Positions 8,970-16,806 of a stretch of 64,000 nucleotides of DNA are shown in pieces. Below the pieces are notes generated by a model. It saw only the letters and a list, made by a program, of their open reading frames with translations. It was not told the origin of the DNA and made no database searches. Position 1 is the first letter of the stretch. Each line of letters begins with the position of its first letter. The position numbers and the translations under genes were made by a program. The stretch comes from Sinorhizobium fredii USDA 205 (GTDB taxonomy: Bacteria; Pseudomonadota; Alphaproteobacteria; Rhizobiales; Rhizobiaceae). The DNA is taken from the NCBI RefSeq assembly GCF_001461695.1, contig NZ_AUTC01000130.1:1-64000 (forward strand), given 5' to 3'.

Positions 8970-9746
8970 ATGACGGATGAGCGCGTATCGGCCGATGGCG
9001 GAATGGAGACCTCCTTCGGTTTCCGCGACGTCGGAACGGGCGAAAAGCAGCCGCTCGTCAACGACGTCTTCCACAAGGTCGCGAAGCGCTACGACATCAT
9101 GAACGACGTCATGTCGGCCGGGCTGCACCGCGTCTGGAAGGATGCGATGATCGCCGCGCTCAATCCGCCGCGCCGCGAGGACTACCGGGTCCTCGACGTC
9201 GCCGGCGGCACCGGCGATATCGCCTTCCGCATCGTCGATGCCTCCGGGCGGCGGGCGCATGCGACCGTGCTCGACATCAACGGCTCGATGCTCGCCGTCG
9301 GCGCTGAACGCGCCAGGAAGAAGGGGCTCCTCGGCAATCTCGAATTCGTCGAGGCGAATGCCGAGGACCTGCCGTTTGCGGCAAACTCCTTCGATGCCTA
9401 TACGATCGCCTTCGGCATTCGCAACGTGCCGCGCATCGAGGTGGCACTCAAAGAGGCCTATCGTGTGCTGAAGCGCGGCGGGCGGCTCCTGGTGCTCGAA
9501 TTCTCGGAGGTGGAGATGCCGCTGCTCGACCGGGTCTACGACGCCTGGTCATTCAACGCCATCCCGAAATTCGGCAGGCTCATCACCGGCGACGAGGCGC
9601 CCTACCAATATCTGGTCGAATCGATCCGCAAGTTCCCGAACCAGCGCGATTTCGCCGCGATGATCCGCACTGCCGGCTTTGGCCGCGTCTCCTTCACCAA
9701 CTATACGGGCGGCATCGCGGCCTTGCATTCCGGCTGGAAAATCTGA
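8970..9746 (+). CDS. ubiE: Ubiquinone/menaquinone biosynthesis C-methyltransferase UbiE
   Basis: A 258-residue SAM-dependent methyltransferase for the C-methylation of the demethylubiquinol ring. It shows the family start [14 protein letters not shown], the quinone-type motif [20 protein letters not shown] motif [15 protein letters not shown], and the UbiE signature [10 protein letters not shown] frame six codons longer exists, but the ATG at 8970 has GGAGTGGAG before it and matches the usual N-terminus. ubiB follows after 4 bp, so the pair is an operon. Confidence 0.96.
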   Translation: MTDERVSADGGMETSFGFRDVGTGEKQPLVNDVFHKVAKRYDIMNDVMSAGLHRVWKDAMIAALNPPRREDYRVLDVAGGTGDIAFRIVDASGRRAHATVLDINGSMLAVGAERARKKGLLGNLEFVEANAEDLPFAANSFDAYTIAFGIRNVPRIEVALKEAYRVLKRGGRLLVLEFSEVEMPLLDRVYDAWSFNAIPKFGRLITGDEAPYQYLVESIRKFPNQRDFAAMIRTAGFGRVSFTNYTGGIAALHSGWKI

Positions 9747-9750
9747 CCGC

Positions 9751-11325
9751 ATGAGCACGCCTGGAGCATATTTCCGTCTCGTGCGGATCGGCTGGGTGCT
9801 GGCGCGCGAGGACGCCTTCGCGGCGGTCCCGTCCGAACACCTTCCTCCGCTTGCGCGTTTCGTGCAGAGGCTCGCCGGGCTGCTTGCCCGCCGCCGGGCC
9901 CGGTCCGAGGTGCGCAGCGGCCGGCTCGCCCGCGCGGTCGAACGGCTTGGCCCCTCCTATGTCAAGATCGGCCAGTTTCTCGCCACACGCCCGGATGTGG
10001 TCGGAGCGGAGCTCGCCGCCGACCTGTCTCTCTTGCAGGACCGCATGGCGACGTTTCCCGAGAGCGAGGCCCGCTCCGCGATAGAAGGTTCCCTCGGCCG
10101 CTCCGTCGATGCGCTCTTCGTCGAGTTTTCCGAAGCGATGGCGGCCGCGTCGATCGCCCAGGTCCATCCAGCCGTCGTCCTGCGCGACGGTAGGCGCGAA
10201 AGGGTGGCCGTCAAGGTCATCCGCCCGGGCGTGCGCCAGCGCTTCGCCGCCGATATCGAGGCGATGTACCTCGTTTCGCGCATGCAGGAGCGCTTCCTGC
10301 CCTATACTCGGCGGTTGAGGCCAGTCGAGGTGACGAAGACGCTCGAACAGACGACCAAGGTCGAAATGGACCTGCGGCTCGAGGCCGCCGCCCTTTCCGA
10401 ACTCGGCGAGAACACCAAAGAAGATTCCGGTTTCCGCGTCCCCAAGGTCGACTGGGAACGCACCGGACGCGACGTCGTGACGATGGAATGGATCGACGGC
10501 GTGAAGATGTCGGACATCGAAGGCTTGAGAGCCGCCGGCCATGACCTCAACACGCTCGCCGAAACGCTGATCCAGTCCTTCCTGCGCCATACCCTGCGCG
10601 ACGGCTTCTTCCACGCCGACATGCACCAGGGAAACCTGTTCGTCGACGATGCGGGCCATATCGTCGCGGTCGACATGGGGATCGTCGGAAGGCTCGGCAA
10701 GAAGGAGCGCCGCTTCCTCGCCGAGATCCTCTTCGGCTTCATCACGCGCGACTACCAGCGCGTCGCCGACGTGCATTTCGAGGCGGGCTACGTGCCTTCG
10801 CACCACGACGCGGCGAGCTTCGCCCAGGCGATCCGTGCGATCGGCGAGCCGATCCACGGCCAGCCGGCTGAGACGATCTCGATGGCTAAGCTCTTGACGC
10901 TGCTCTTCGAGGTGACCGAGCTCTTCGACATGCAGACGCGCCCCGAGCTCGTCATGCTGCAGAAGACCATGGTCGTCGTCGAGGGCGTGGCCCGCACGCT
11001 CAATCCGCGCTTCAACATGTGGAAGGCGTCGGAACCTGTCGTCGGCAAGTGGATCCGCGACAATCTCGGCCCGAAACGCATCGTCACGGATCTGCGCGAC
11101 GGGCTGCACGCGGCGCTGCGGGTTGCCGAAGCCGTTCCGGAAATCGCCGCCCGCACCGAACGCTTCTCGGCGGAAATCATGGCGATGAGCGAAAACGGCC
11201 TGCGCTTCGATGCAGAGACGGCGGAGGCGATCGGCAAGGCGGAGGCACACCATACGCGCTCGGGGCGCCTGGCGCTCTGGGTGATCGCGGCAACGCTCGT
11301 TTTCATCGCCTGGCAGCTTGCCTGA
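9751..11325 (+). CDS. ubiB: Ubiquinone biosynthesis ABC1/UbiB-family atypical kinase
   Basis: A 524-residue UbiB/ADCK-family protein needed for aerobic ubiquinone synthesis. The KxGQ motif is in SYVKIGQFLATRPDVV. The Ala-rich nucleotide loop appears as EAMAAASIAQVHPAV, the invariant lysine in RVAVKVIRPG, and the catalytic loop as FFHADMHQGNLFVD, with the metal-binding DMGIVGRL. A single C-terminal membrane helix (LALWVIAATLVFIAWQLA) anchors it. The start chosen is the ATG at 9751, just after the ubiE stop; the longer frame overlaps ubiE and lacks support. Confidence 0.95.
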   Translation: MSTPGAYFRLVRIGWVLAREDAFAAVPSEHLPPLARFVQRLAGLLARRRARSEVRSGRLARAVERLGPSYVKIGQFLATRPDVVGAELAADLSLLQDRMATFPESEARSAIEGSLGRSVDALFVEFSEAMAAASIAQVHPAVVLRDGRRERVAVKVIRPGVRQRFAADIEAMYLVSRMQERFLPYTRRLRPVEVTKTLEQTTKVEMDLRLEAAALSELGENTKEDSGFRVPKVDWERTGRDVVTMEWIDGVKMSDIEGLRAAGHDLNTLAETLIQSFLRHTLRDGFFHADMHQGNLFVDDAGHIVAVDMGIVGRLGKKERRFLAEILFGFITRDYQRVADVHFEAGYVPSHHDAASFAQAIRAIGEPIHGQPAETISMAKLLTLLFEVTELFDMQTRPELVMLQKTMVVVEGVARTLNPRFNMWKASEPVVGKWIRDNLGPKRIVTDLRDGLHAALRVAEAVPEIAARTERFSAEIMAMSENGLRFDAETAEAIGKAEAHHTRSGRLALWVIAATLVFIAWQLA

Positions 11326-11376
11326 GCGCCAGGAAAATCGCTTCCGATTTCCTGCATCCTGGAATAGTATCCGCCC

Positions 11377-11451
11377 ATGGACAGTCGCTTTTCGCTCGTG
11401 ATGGTGGTGACCACGCAGACCCCAGGGTGTGCGGGAGACCTGTTGCGCTAA
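11377..11451 (+). CDS. Putative 24-residue leader peptide upstream of GNAT gene
   Basis: A short frame encoding MDSRFSLVMVVTTQTPGC followed by AGDLLR and TAA. It lies between ubiB and the GNAT gene and is followed by two strong hairpins. Its base CAGGGT (11422-11427) can pair with ACCCTG in the 5' arm of the first hairpin, the usual logic of leader-peptide attenuation. Its ribosome site is weak. I do not recognise the peptide; its coding status is an inference from position and structure. Confidence 0.35.
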   Translation: MDSRFSLVMVVTTQTPGCAGDLLR

Positions 11452-11465
11452 GCGAACCGTCTTCA

Positions 11466-11528
11466 AGCCAACCCTGCCGAGGCGAGCAGGGTTCGGCTCT
11501 GTTTCCTCGGCGAGAAGAGAGAGGAAAC
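11466..11528 (+). promoter_or_regulatory. Structured leader with Shine-Dalgarno-sequestering hairpin
   Basis: Hairpin 1 (11466-11498): AGCCAACCCTGC pairs with GCAGGGTTCGGCT, one bulged C. Hairpin 2 (11501-11528): GTTTCCTC pairs perfectly with GAGGAAAC, and this 3' arm is the ribosome-binding site of the ATG at 11530. CGAGG in the loop of hairpin 1 can alternatively pair with CCTCG in the 5' arm of hairpin 2, which would free the ribosome site. This is a plausible translational switch; no known riboswitch class was recognised. Confidence 0.5.
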
Positions 11529-11529
11529 A

Positions 11530-12033
11530 ATGAGCGCCAGTTCGCCCGCTTTTCATATCCGCGCTGCATCCGTTGCCGACTGGGAGGCACTCGCCGCCCT
11601 GCGCGATCTGCCCGGCGTCCGGGCCGGAACGTTGCGCCTGCCCTTCGCGCCGCCGGAGCAGACGCGACGCTGGCTCGAGGGCCTCACGGAAAACGACCTG
11701 ATCATCGTCGCCGAGTTCGAGGGACGGATCGTCGGACTCGCCGGGTTGCACCGCCACAAGGGGCGGCGGCAGCATGCGGCCGACCTCGGCATGTCGGTCC
11801 ATGACGACTACCGGCGGCGCGGCATCGGCAAGGCGCTGCTGGAGGCCCTAATCGAGACGGCGGACCGCTGGCTCGGCATCTCCCGCCTCGAGTTGACGGT
11901 TTTCACCGACAACGAGGCTGCAATCGGCCTCTACCGTAATGCGGGCTTCGTCAGCGAAGGCGTCCTGAAATCCTATGCGCTGCGTGACGGAACGTACGCC
12001 GACGTCTTCGCGATGGCGCGTCTGCGGGCATGA
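11530..12033 (+). CDS. GNAT-family N-acetyltransferase
   Basis: A 167-residue GCN5-related acetyltransferase using acetyl-CoA. Motif A is clear: LGMSVHDDYRRRGIGKALLEALI, with the R-R-G-I-G-K pyrophosphate loop. Motif B follows as RLELTVFTDNEAAIGLYRNAGF, and the protein ends with DVFAMARL. The acceptor substrate is unknown; the closest recognisable style is the RimI/YhhY-like small-molecule or amine acetyltransferase group. The start is set by GAGGAAAC just upstream, which is buried in a hairpin, suggesting regulated translation. Confidence 0.85.
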   Translation: MSASSPAFHIRAASVADWEALAALRDLPGVRAGTLRLPFAPPEQTRRWLEGLTENDLIIVAEFEGRIVGLAGLHRHKGRRQHAADLGMSVHDDYRRRGIGKALLEALIETADRWLGISRLELTVFTDNEAAIGLYRNAGFVSEGVLKSYALRDGTYADVFAMARLRA

Positions 12034-12152
12034 TCGGAAGAACGGTGTCCCGGCCTTCTCCGGCGGAGAAGGCCGGCGCCGATTTACGCTCCCGGCGCCT
12101 TGCGAGCGACCGTCGAAACTGTCATCCATTGCCAACCGAGAGACCAAGACAC

Positions 12153-13007
12153 ATGAAGCACGAAGCCCCACCCGTTCCGGCCGGCGCCGTCATCCGACAG
12201 GGTGGAAGGACGTGCTTTCATCGGCTGACGAATACGACGCCCGTCATCATTCATGTGCGCTCCGGAAACAAGGTCGTGGTCACGCGCGACACCCATTTGT
12301 TCCTGACAGCCGGCGAATATGGCCTGCTGCCCGACCATCAGCCCATGACCATGGAGAATATTCCCAGGGCGCCGCTCAACTACGAAGCGCGTGTGCTGCC
12401 TGTGCCGCGTCCCTTGTTCGAGGAAGCCTACGCCCGTCTGGCTTTCATCACGCCTCCTCGGATGGCCCTTCCCATTAAGGCCTTGGACCTGCCCGGCGAG
12501 GCAGCAGGGCTGTTTGATTTCTGCTGTTCCTCGGAAGAGTTCGCGAAACTGCCCACCCCGGTCGCCACGGTCCGTCTGATGGAGCTCATCACCTGGTTCG
12601 CGCTGAGCGGAGCCGTCTTAGGCACCCAAGGAAATCCCCTTTTGCAGCATCGCCTGCGCCAGATGATCGAGGCGGATCCCGCCCACAACTGGACCTTGGG
12701 CCAAGCCGCCCGCAGCTTCAACATGAGCGAGGCCACGCTTCGGCGGAAGCTGGCGGCCGAGAACACCAGCTTCAGCGAGACATTGAGCGACACGCGCATG
12801 ACGCGGGCGCTGGCGTTTCTGCAAACCACCACCCTGCCGATCGCCCACGTCGCGCAGGAGGTGGGTTACGACTCGCCGTCGCAGTTCTCGGCCCGATTCA
12901 AGGAGCGGTTCGGCATCAATCCGCGCGAAGTGCGGGGAGATTTCGGAATATTTGAGCGGATCGGGACAGAAGTTGAGCACATCAGGAGAGACAGTGTCTC
13001 CGTGTAA
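12153..13007 (+). CDS. AraC-family transcriptional regulator
   Basis: A 284-residue regulator with an N-terminal cupin-like sensing half (TPVIIHVRSGNKVVVTRD, then HLFLTAGEYGLLPDHQP) and a C-terminal AraC double helix-turn-helix. The two HTH segments are WTLGQAARSFNMSEATLRRK and LPIAHVAQEVGYDSPSQFS, followed by ARFKERFGINPREVR. The frame is open 41 codons further upstream, but that part is low complexity, so I start at the ATG at 12153 behind GAGAG. The effector and targets are unknown. The 120-bp gap after the GNAT gene holds nothing recognised. Confidence 0.85.
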   Translation: MKHEAPPVPAGAVIRQGGRTCFHRLTNTTPVIIHVRSGNKVVVTRDTHLFLTAGEYGLLPDHQPMTMENIPRAPLNYEARVLPVPRPLFEEAYARLAFITPPRMALPIKALDLPGEAAGLFDFCCSSEEFAKLPTPVATVRLMELITWFALSGAVLGTQGNPLLQHRLRQMIEADPAHNWTLGQAARSFNMSEATLRRKLAAENTSFSETLSDTRMTRALAFLQTTTLPIAHVAQEVGYDSPSQFSARFKERFGINPREVRGDFGIFERIGTEVEHIRRDSVSV

Positions 13008-13080
13008 GGCTACGGTTGCTTTATTAGCTCATTTCACTGTTTCATCGGAACATTGAAATGACCTAACCCTTTGAAACTAC

Positions 13081-13125
13081 GCAATTCCGGACGGAAAAAC
13101 CGTTACACGCTTTTCCTGGAATTGC
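13081..13125. repeat. Short palindromic intergenic repeat (rhizobial type)
   Basis: GCAATTCCGGACGGAAAA pairs with CTTTTCCTGGAATTGC across a short loop. A second copy with the same layout is at 44117-44160. It lies in the 5' region of the YbhB gene. Confidence 0.7.
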
Positions 13126-13148
13126 TGAAGCAACTGCAGGAAAGACCC

Positions 13149-13685
13149 ATGCGCTTCATCACGACACTTCTCGCCCTGAGCTTCCTCGGCGCCACCGCCG
13201 CACAGGCCGAAATGAACCTGACCTCAAGTGACCTGGCGGCCGGAAAGCCCATGGCCGACGCCCAGGTCTTCAACGGTTTCGGCTGCAGCGGCAAGAATAT
13301 CTCGCCGCAATTGAAGTGGTCCGGCGCGCCATCCGGCACCAAGAGCTTCGCGATCATGGCCTACGATCCCGATGCCCCGACCGGCTCCGGCTGGTGGCAC
13401 TGGACGGTCTTCAACCTTCCCACCGACGCCACCGAGATTGCCACGGGCGCAAGCGGAAAGCTCCCCGCAGGCGCGATCGAGGGCCGCACCGACTTCGGGT
13501 CGTCCGGCTACGGTGGCGCATGCCCGCCGGAAGGCCACGGACCGCACCGCTACCAGTTCACGGTCTACGCGCTGTCTGTCGACAAGCTCCCCCTCGACAA
13601 GGACGCCCCGGCCGCCATGGTTGGTTTCTTTGCCCGGGCCAACGCGCTGGACCAGGCGACGATCGAGGTCACATACGAACGCTGA
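13149..13685 (+). CDS. YbhB/YbcL family (Raf kinase inhibitor/PEBP-like) protein, secreted
   Basis: A 178-residue PEBP-fold protein with a cleavable signal peptide (MRFITTLLALSFLGATAAQA). It shows the bacterial YbhB signatures GCSGKNISPQLKWSG, AIMAYDPDAPTGSGWWHW and the ligand loop GACPPEGHGPHRYQFTVYAL. Bacterial members have no settled function. The frame is open upstream, but the ATG at 13149 begins the signal peptide and is preceded by GGAAAGACC. The protein is expected in the periplasm. It follows the AraC gene on the same strand, separated by 141 bp that contain a palindromic repeat. Confidence 0.87.
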   Translation: MRFITTLLALSFLGATAAQAEMNLTSSDLAAGKPMADAQVFNGFGCSGKNISPQLKWSGAPSGTKSFAIMAYDPDAPTGSGWWHWTVFNLPTDATEIATGASGKLPAGAIEGRTDFGSSGYGGACPPEGHGPHRYQFTVYALSVDKLPLDKDAPAAMVGFFARANALDQATIEVTYER

Positions 13686-13686
13686 C

Positions 13687-13793
13687 CTACAGCGCCGTGC
13701 GTCTTTTTAGACGCACAAGGGTCGCCGTAGCACTTTGATTCGCTGCATGTTTTTATCCTTAAATCGAGTACGATTTAAGGAAACGTGCAGTAG
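13687..13793. repeat. RIME-like mosaic element, copy 1
   Basis: A 107-bp element of two palindromes: CTACAGCGCC...GTGCGTC / GACGCAC, then CCTTAAATCG / CGATTTAAGG, with GCATG/GTGCAG ends. It is nearly the same as copies at 30562, 34400 and 55444. The layout matches the RIME1 elements described in rhizobia. It begins one base after the YbhB stop codon. Confidence 0.8.
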
Positions 13794-13921
13794 ACGCCGG
13801 CCAAACTGCTCTGCCAGCGGCGGCATCCCGCCGCTGGCAGTCTGGTCATTGCGCAAGGGGCGAGGTTTGAGCGAGATCGAACACCGTCTCGCCGCAGCGG
13901 CGCCCGTTGAAGGAGAGGACG

Positions 13922-14398
13922 ATGCAAGGGGAAGAACGCTTTCTGCGCGAGGCCGTATCGCTCGCACGCGCCAACCTGGAGAAGGGCGGCCGTCCTTTCG
14001 GCGCCGTCATCGTCAGGAACGGCGAGGTGATCGGCAGAGGCGTCAACGAAATGCTCGAGACAGGCGACCCGACGTCACACGCCGAGCTCAATGCGTTGCG
14101 CGCCGCGACCAAGGCCCTCGGCTCATTGCGGCTGGAGGGCGCAGCCGTCTATGCCAGCGGCCAGCCCTGCCCGATGTGCCTCGCTGCGATGCGCATGGCG
14201 GGGATTGCCGATATCGCCTATGCCCATTCGAACGAGGACGGCGAGCCTTACGGACTTTCGACGGCAGCGATCTATGCGGAGCTCGCCAAGCCTCTTGCCG
14301 AACAGGCAATGCGGTTTCGCCATGTGACCTTGGAGGACGACGACCGGACGCTTTATGCCGATTGGCAGGCGCGACAAGCGACACAGCAGCGCTCGTGA
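13922..14398 (+). CDS. Nucleoside/guanine deaminase (cytidine deaminase fold)
   Basis: A 158-residue zinc-dependent deaminase. The zinc/proton-shuttle motif is SHAELNAL (H-A-E) and the zinc cysteines are in ASGQPCPMCLAAM (P-C-P-M-C). The HAE...PCPMC spacing and FGAVIVRNGEV opening fit the GuaD/TadA-type group. Length, and the C-terminal tail without TadA's usual motifs, favour guanine or another purine deaminase over tRNA adenosine deaminase. The ATG at 13922 is preferred over one 15 bases upstream because AAGGAGAGG lies just before it. Confidence 0.82.
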   Translation: MQGEERFLREAVSLARANLEKGGRPFGAVIVRNGEVIGRGVNEMLETGDPTSHAELNALRAATKALGSLRLEGAAVYASGQPCPMCLAAMRMAGIADIAYAHSNEDGEPYGLSTAAIYAELAKPLAEQAMRFRHVTLEDDDRTLYADWQARQATQQRS

Positions 14399-14496
14399 CA
14401 GGCGCCAACGTACGGGACCTTGCTCCAATTGCGCACAACCGTTTGCTCGGCTAGGGTCCGGACGTAGGACAAGGAGCGGCGACAAGCCGAAGCGGA

Positions 14497-15699
14497 ATGA
14501 CACTGTCGGGCAAGCGTATTCTCCTCATCATTTCCGGCGGCATCGCGGCCTATAAGAGCCTCGACCTCATCCGCCGGCTGCGCGAGCGCGGCGCCGCGGT
14601 CCGGCCGGTGATGACAGCGGGGGCGCAGCAATTCGTGACGCCGCTTGCCGTCGGCGCGCTTGCCGCCTCTCACGTTTACACCGAGCTCTTTTCACGCGAG
14701 GACGAGCAGGATGTCGGCCATATCCGGCTGGCGCGCGAGTGCGACCTCGTCGTCGTGGCCCCGGCAACCGCCGACCTGATGGCCAAGATGGCGAACGGCC
14801 ACGCGGACGACCTCGCCTCGACGGTGCTGCTGGCGACCGACCGTACCGTGCTCGTCGCGCCGGCGATGAACCCGAAGATGTGGACACATGCTGCGACGCG
14901 CCGCAACCGCGCGACGCTCGCCGCCGACGGCATCCGCTTCGTCGGCCCCGCCTCGGGCGAGATGGCCGAGAGCGGCGAGGCCGGCGAAGGCCGGATGGCC
15001 GAACCGCTGGAGATCGTCGCGGCGATCGAGGCGCTGCTCACCGGCGCCAAACCGCTTGCCGGCAAGAAGGTGATCGTCACCTCCGGGCCGACGCACGAGC
15101 CGATCGACCCGGTCCGCTATATCGCCAACCGCTCCTCCGGCAAGCAGGGTCATGCGATCGCCGCAGCGTTGGGGCGGCTCGGGGCCGACGTCACCCTCGT
15201 CTCCGGCCCGGTGACGATCCCGGATCCCGCCGGGGTCCGCGTCGTTCGGGTCGAGCGCGCCGAGGAGATGCGCGATGCGGTCGTCGCCGCCCTGCCGGCC
15301 GATGTTGCCGTGATGGTCGCGGCGGTCGCCGACTGGCGCGTGACCTCGGCCGCCGGCAACAAGATCAAGAAGCGGCCGGGCGAAGCGCCGCCGCCGCTGC
15401 AGCTTGCCGAGAACCCGGACATCCTGAAGACCATCGGGCATCATGCATCGCGGCCGAAACTCGTGATCGGCTTTGCGGCGGAGACGGAAAACGTCGCCGA
15501 GAACGGCCGCGCCAAGCTTGAAAGGAAGGGCGCCGACTACATCCTGGCAAATGACGTCTCCCCGGCGACCGGCATCATGGGCGGCGACCGCAACCGCGTG
15601 AAACTGATCGGCCGCGGCGGCACGGAGGAATGGCCGGAAATGGGCAAGGACGAGGTGGCGGACAAGCTCGCAGCACTGATTGCCGCGAAGCTCTCCTGA
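14497..15699 (+). CDS. coaBC: Bifunctional phosphopantothenoylcysteine decarboxylase/phosphopantothenate-cysteine ligase
   Basis: A 400-residue two-domain enzyme for two successive steps of coenzyme A synthesis. CoaC half (residues 1-185): FMN-binding IISGGIAAYKSLDLI and the substrate clamp APAMNPKMW (PXMNXXMW motif). CoaB half (residues 190-400): VTSGPTHEPIDPVRYIANRS with SSGKQG, and the KIKK lysine motif in NKIKKRPGE. In Sinorhizobium I recall the gene (dfp) next to dut; here dut is 17 kb downstream. The start at 14497 begins the flavoprotein domain directly; its ribosome site is not strong. Confidence 0.95.
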   Translation: MTLSGKRILLIISGGIAAYKSLDLIRRLRERGAAVRPVMTAGAQQFVTPLAVGALAASHVYTELFSREDEQDVGHIRLARECDLVVVAPATADLMAKMANGHADDLASTVLLATDRTVLVAPAMNPKMWTHAATRRNRATLAADGIRFVGPASGEMAESGEAGEGRMAEPLEIVAAIEALLTGAKPLAGKKVIVTSGPTHEPIDPVRYIANRSSGKQGHAIAAALGRLGADVTLVSGPVTIPDPAGVRVVRVERAEEMRDAVVAALPADVAVMVAAVADWRVTSAAGNKIKKRPGEAPPPLQLAENPDILKTIGHHASRPKLVIGFAAETENVAENGRAKLERKGADYILANDVSPATGIMGGDRNRVKLIGRGGTEEWPEMGKDEVADKLAALIAAKLS

Positions 15700-15717
15700 T
15701 AGCTCCCGCTTGGGATA

Positions 15718-16566
15718 TCAGGCGACAGGGAGGCCGCTTGCGACCTTCGCGGACGAAGCCGCCGCAACAACGGGCTCCCGGACTGGCGCATTCGCGGCGC
15801 CGAAAAGACGAACATCGACACCGTTTTCGCCGACAATGACGGCGGAACCATCCGGAATCTCGGCCCAGGCGTTGTCGTCGTCGTTGAGCGGCTCCGAGAC
15901 GAGGCAGTAGCCGCCCTGCGGCCCCATCGGGGCGGCGTAGAGGGTCGGCGCCCTGCGGTCGGAGGCGTAGCGGACCGCATAGAGGTCCTCGCCGTTGGAA
16001 AACGCCGCGGTGAAGCGGACAAGCACCTTCAGGCTCAGTTGCTCTGCCAGACGCTCCACGAAGCCAAGCGCCTCGGCAACCGCCCCGAGCGGGTCGCGAT
16101 CGAGACCGAACTGCAGGGCGAGCAGGAAGAGCAGCTCCGAATCCGTCGTGCCGGTGCGCGCCGCATAGAGATCGTCGGCAAGCATGTTTTCCATTGGGCG
16201 GCGCAGGTGCTCGAAATGGCCGATCTGGCCGTTGTGCATGAAGGCCCAGCGGCCATGCACGAAGGGGTGGCAGTTGTCGCGTCGCGTGCCGCCGCCGGTC
16301 GCCGCGCGCACATGGGCGAGGAACAGGCGCGAGCGGATCTGCCGCGCAATGCTCCTCAGGTTGCAGTCGGACCAGGCGGGCAGGATGTCACGGTAGCGGC
16401 CGGGCTCGTCGCGATCGCCATACCAGGCGATGCCGAACCCGTCGCCATTGGTGGCCGTCTTCGCCCGTGTCGCGCAATGGGACTGTTCGATCAGCGAATG
16501 GGCCGGCGAGGTCACCAGCTCCTCGAGATACAGCGGCTCTCCACGATAGGCTGCCCAGCGGCACAT
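15718..16566 (-). CDS. Class II glutamine amidotransferase (EgtC/YafJ-like)
   Basis: A 282-residue Ntn-type amidotransferase domain protein. The nucleophile is Cys2 (MCRWAAYRGEPLYLEEL). The glutaminase pocket is seen as TNGDGFGIAWYG, HVRAATGG, and the H-N-G oxyanion motif FMHNGQIGHF. There is no synthase domain, so it resembles the stand-alone YafJ/EgtC group, some of which act as gamma-glutamyl hydrolases. No ergothioneine genes are nearby, so EgtC function is not supported. It converges with coaBC (18-bp gap) and diverges from iolY. Confidence 0.85.
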   Translation of the reverse strand: MCRWAAYRGEPLYLEELVTSPAHSLIEQSHCATRAKTATNGDGFGIAWYGDRDEPGRYRDILPAWSDCNLRSIARQIRSRLFLAHVRAATGGGTRRDNCHPFVHGRWAFMHNGQIGHFEHLRRPMENMLADDLYAARTGTTDSELLFLLALQFGLDRDPLGAVAEALGFVERLAEQLSLKVLVRFTAAFSNGEDLYAVRYASDRRAPTLYAAPMGPQGGYCLVSEPLNDDDNAWAEIPDGSAVIVGENGVDVRLFGAANAPVREPVVAAASSAKVASGLPVA

Positions 16567-16628
16567 GCGTCGATCACTCCGGTTCCGGTCTTCTGATAAG
16601 AGGCGATTCGTCGACCATCGTCACGGCG

Positions 16629-16645
16629 ATGTTCCAATGGAACAT
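16629..16645. promoter_or_regulatory. 17-bp palindrome upstream of iolY and the amidotransferase
   Basis: ATGTTCC AAT GGAACAT, perfect 7-bp arms around three bases, between the divergent genes. The half-site TGGAAC also appears in the IolR-type operators, but here the arms point the opposite way, so the regulator may differ. Confidence 0.45.
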
Positions 16646-16720
16646 GGTAAAAATGCGTTAATACTTTTCGCATGGCGTGCTTTTCGGCGCTGTCTCCATC
16701 GGCACAATGAAAAAGTAATT

Positions 16721-16766
16721 TCGAATAAACATTCCATATTGACAAAAATCGCACATTTCATTTCAT
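16721..16766 (+). promoter_or_regulatory. IolR-type operator and promoter of iolY
   Basis: The operator-like palindrome TCGAATAAACATTCCA (16721-16736) fits the pattern T-N-GAAY-N4-RTTC-Y-A shared by three sites in this cluster. It abuts a promoter TTGACA (16739) - 16 bp - TTTCAT (16761), which is 41 bp before the iolY start. A repressor at the operator would block the -35 box. Confidence 0.6.
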
Positions 16767-16806
16767 TTCCGCCTGACAGGCGAGGGCTCGACCCAGGAGG
16801 AACGAC

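Noticed and set aside
9694..11802. 702-residue frame antisense to ubiB
   Set aside because: Mirror of a high-GC gene with strong third-position bias; ubiB motifs are clear on the plus strand.
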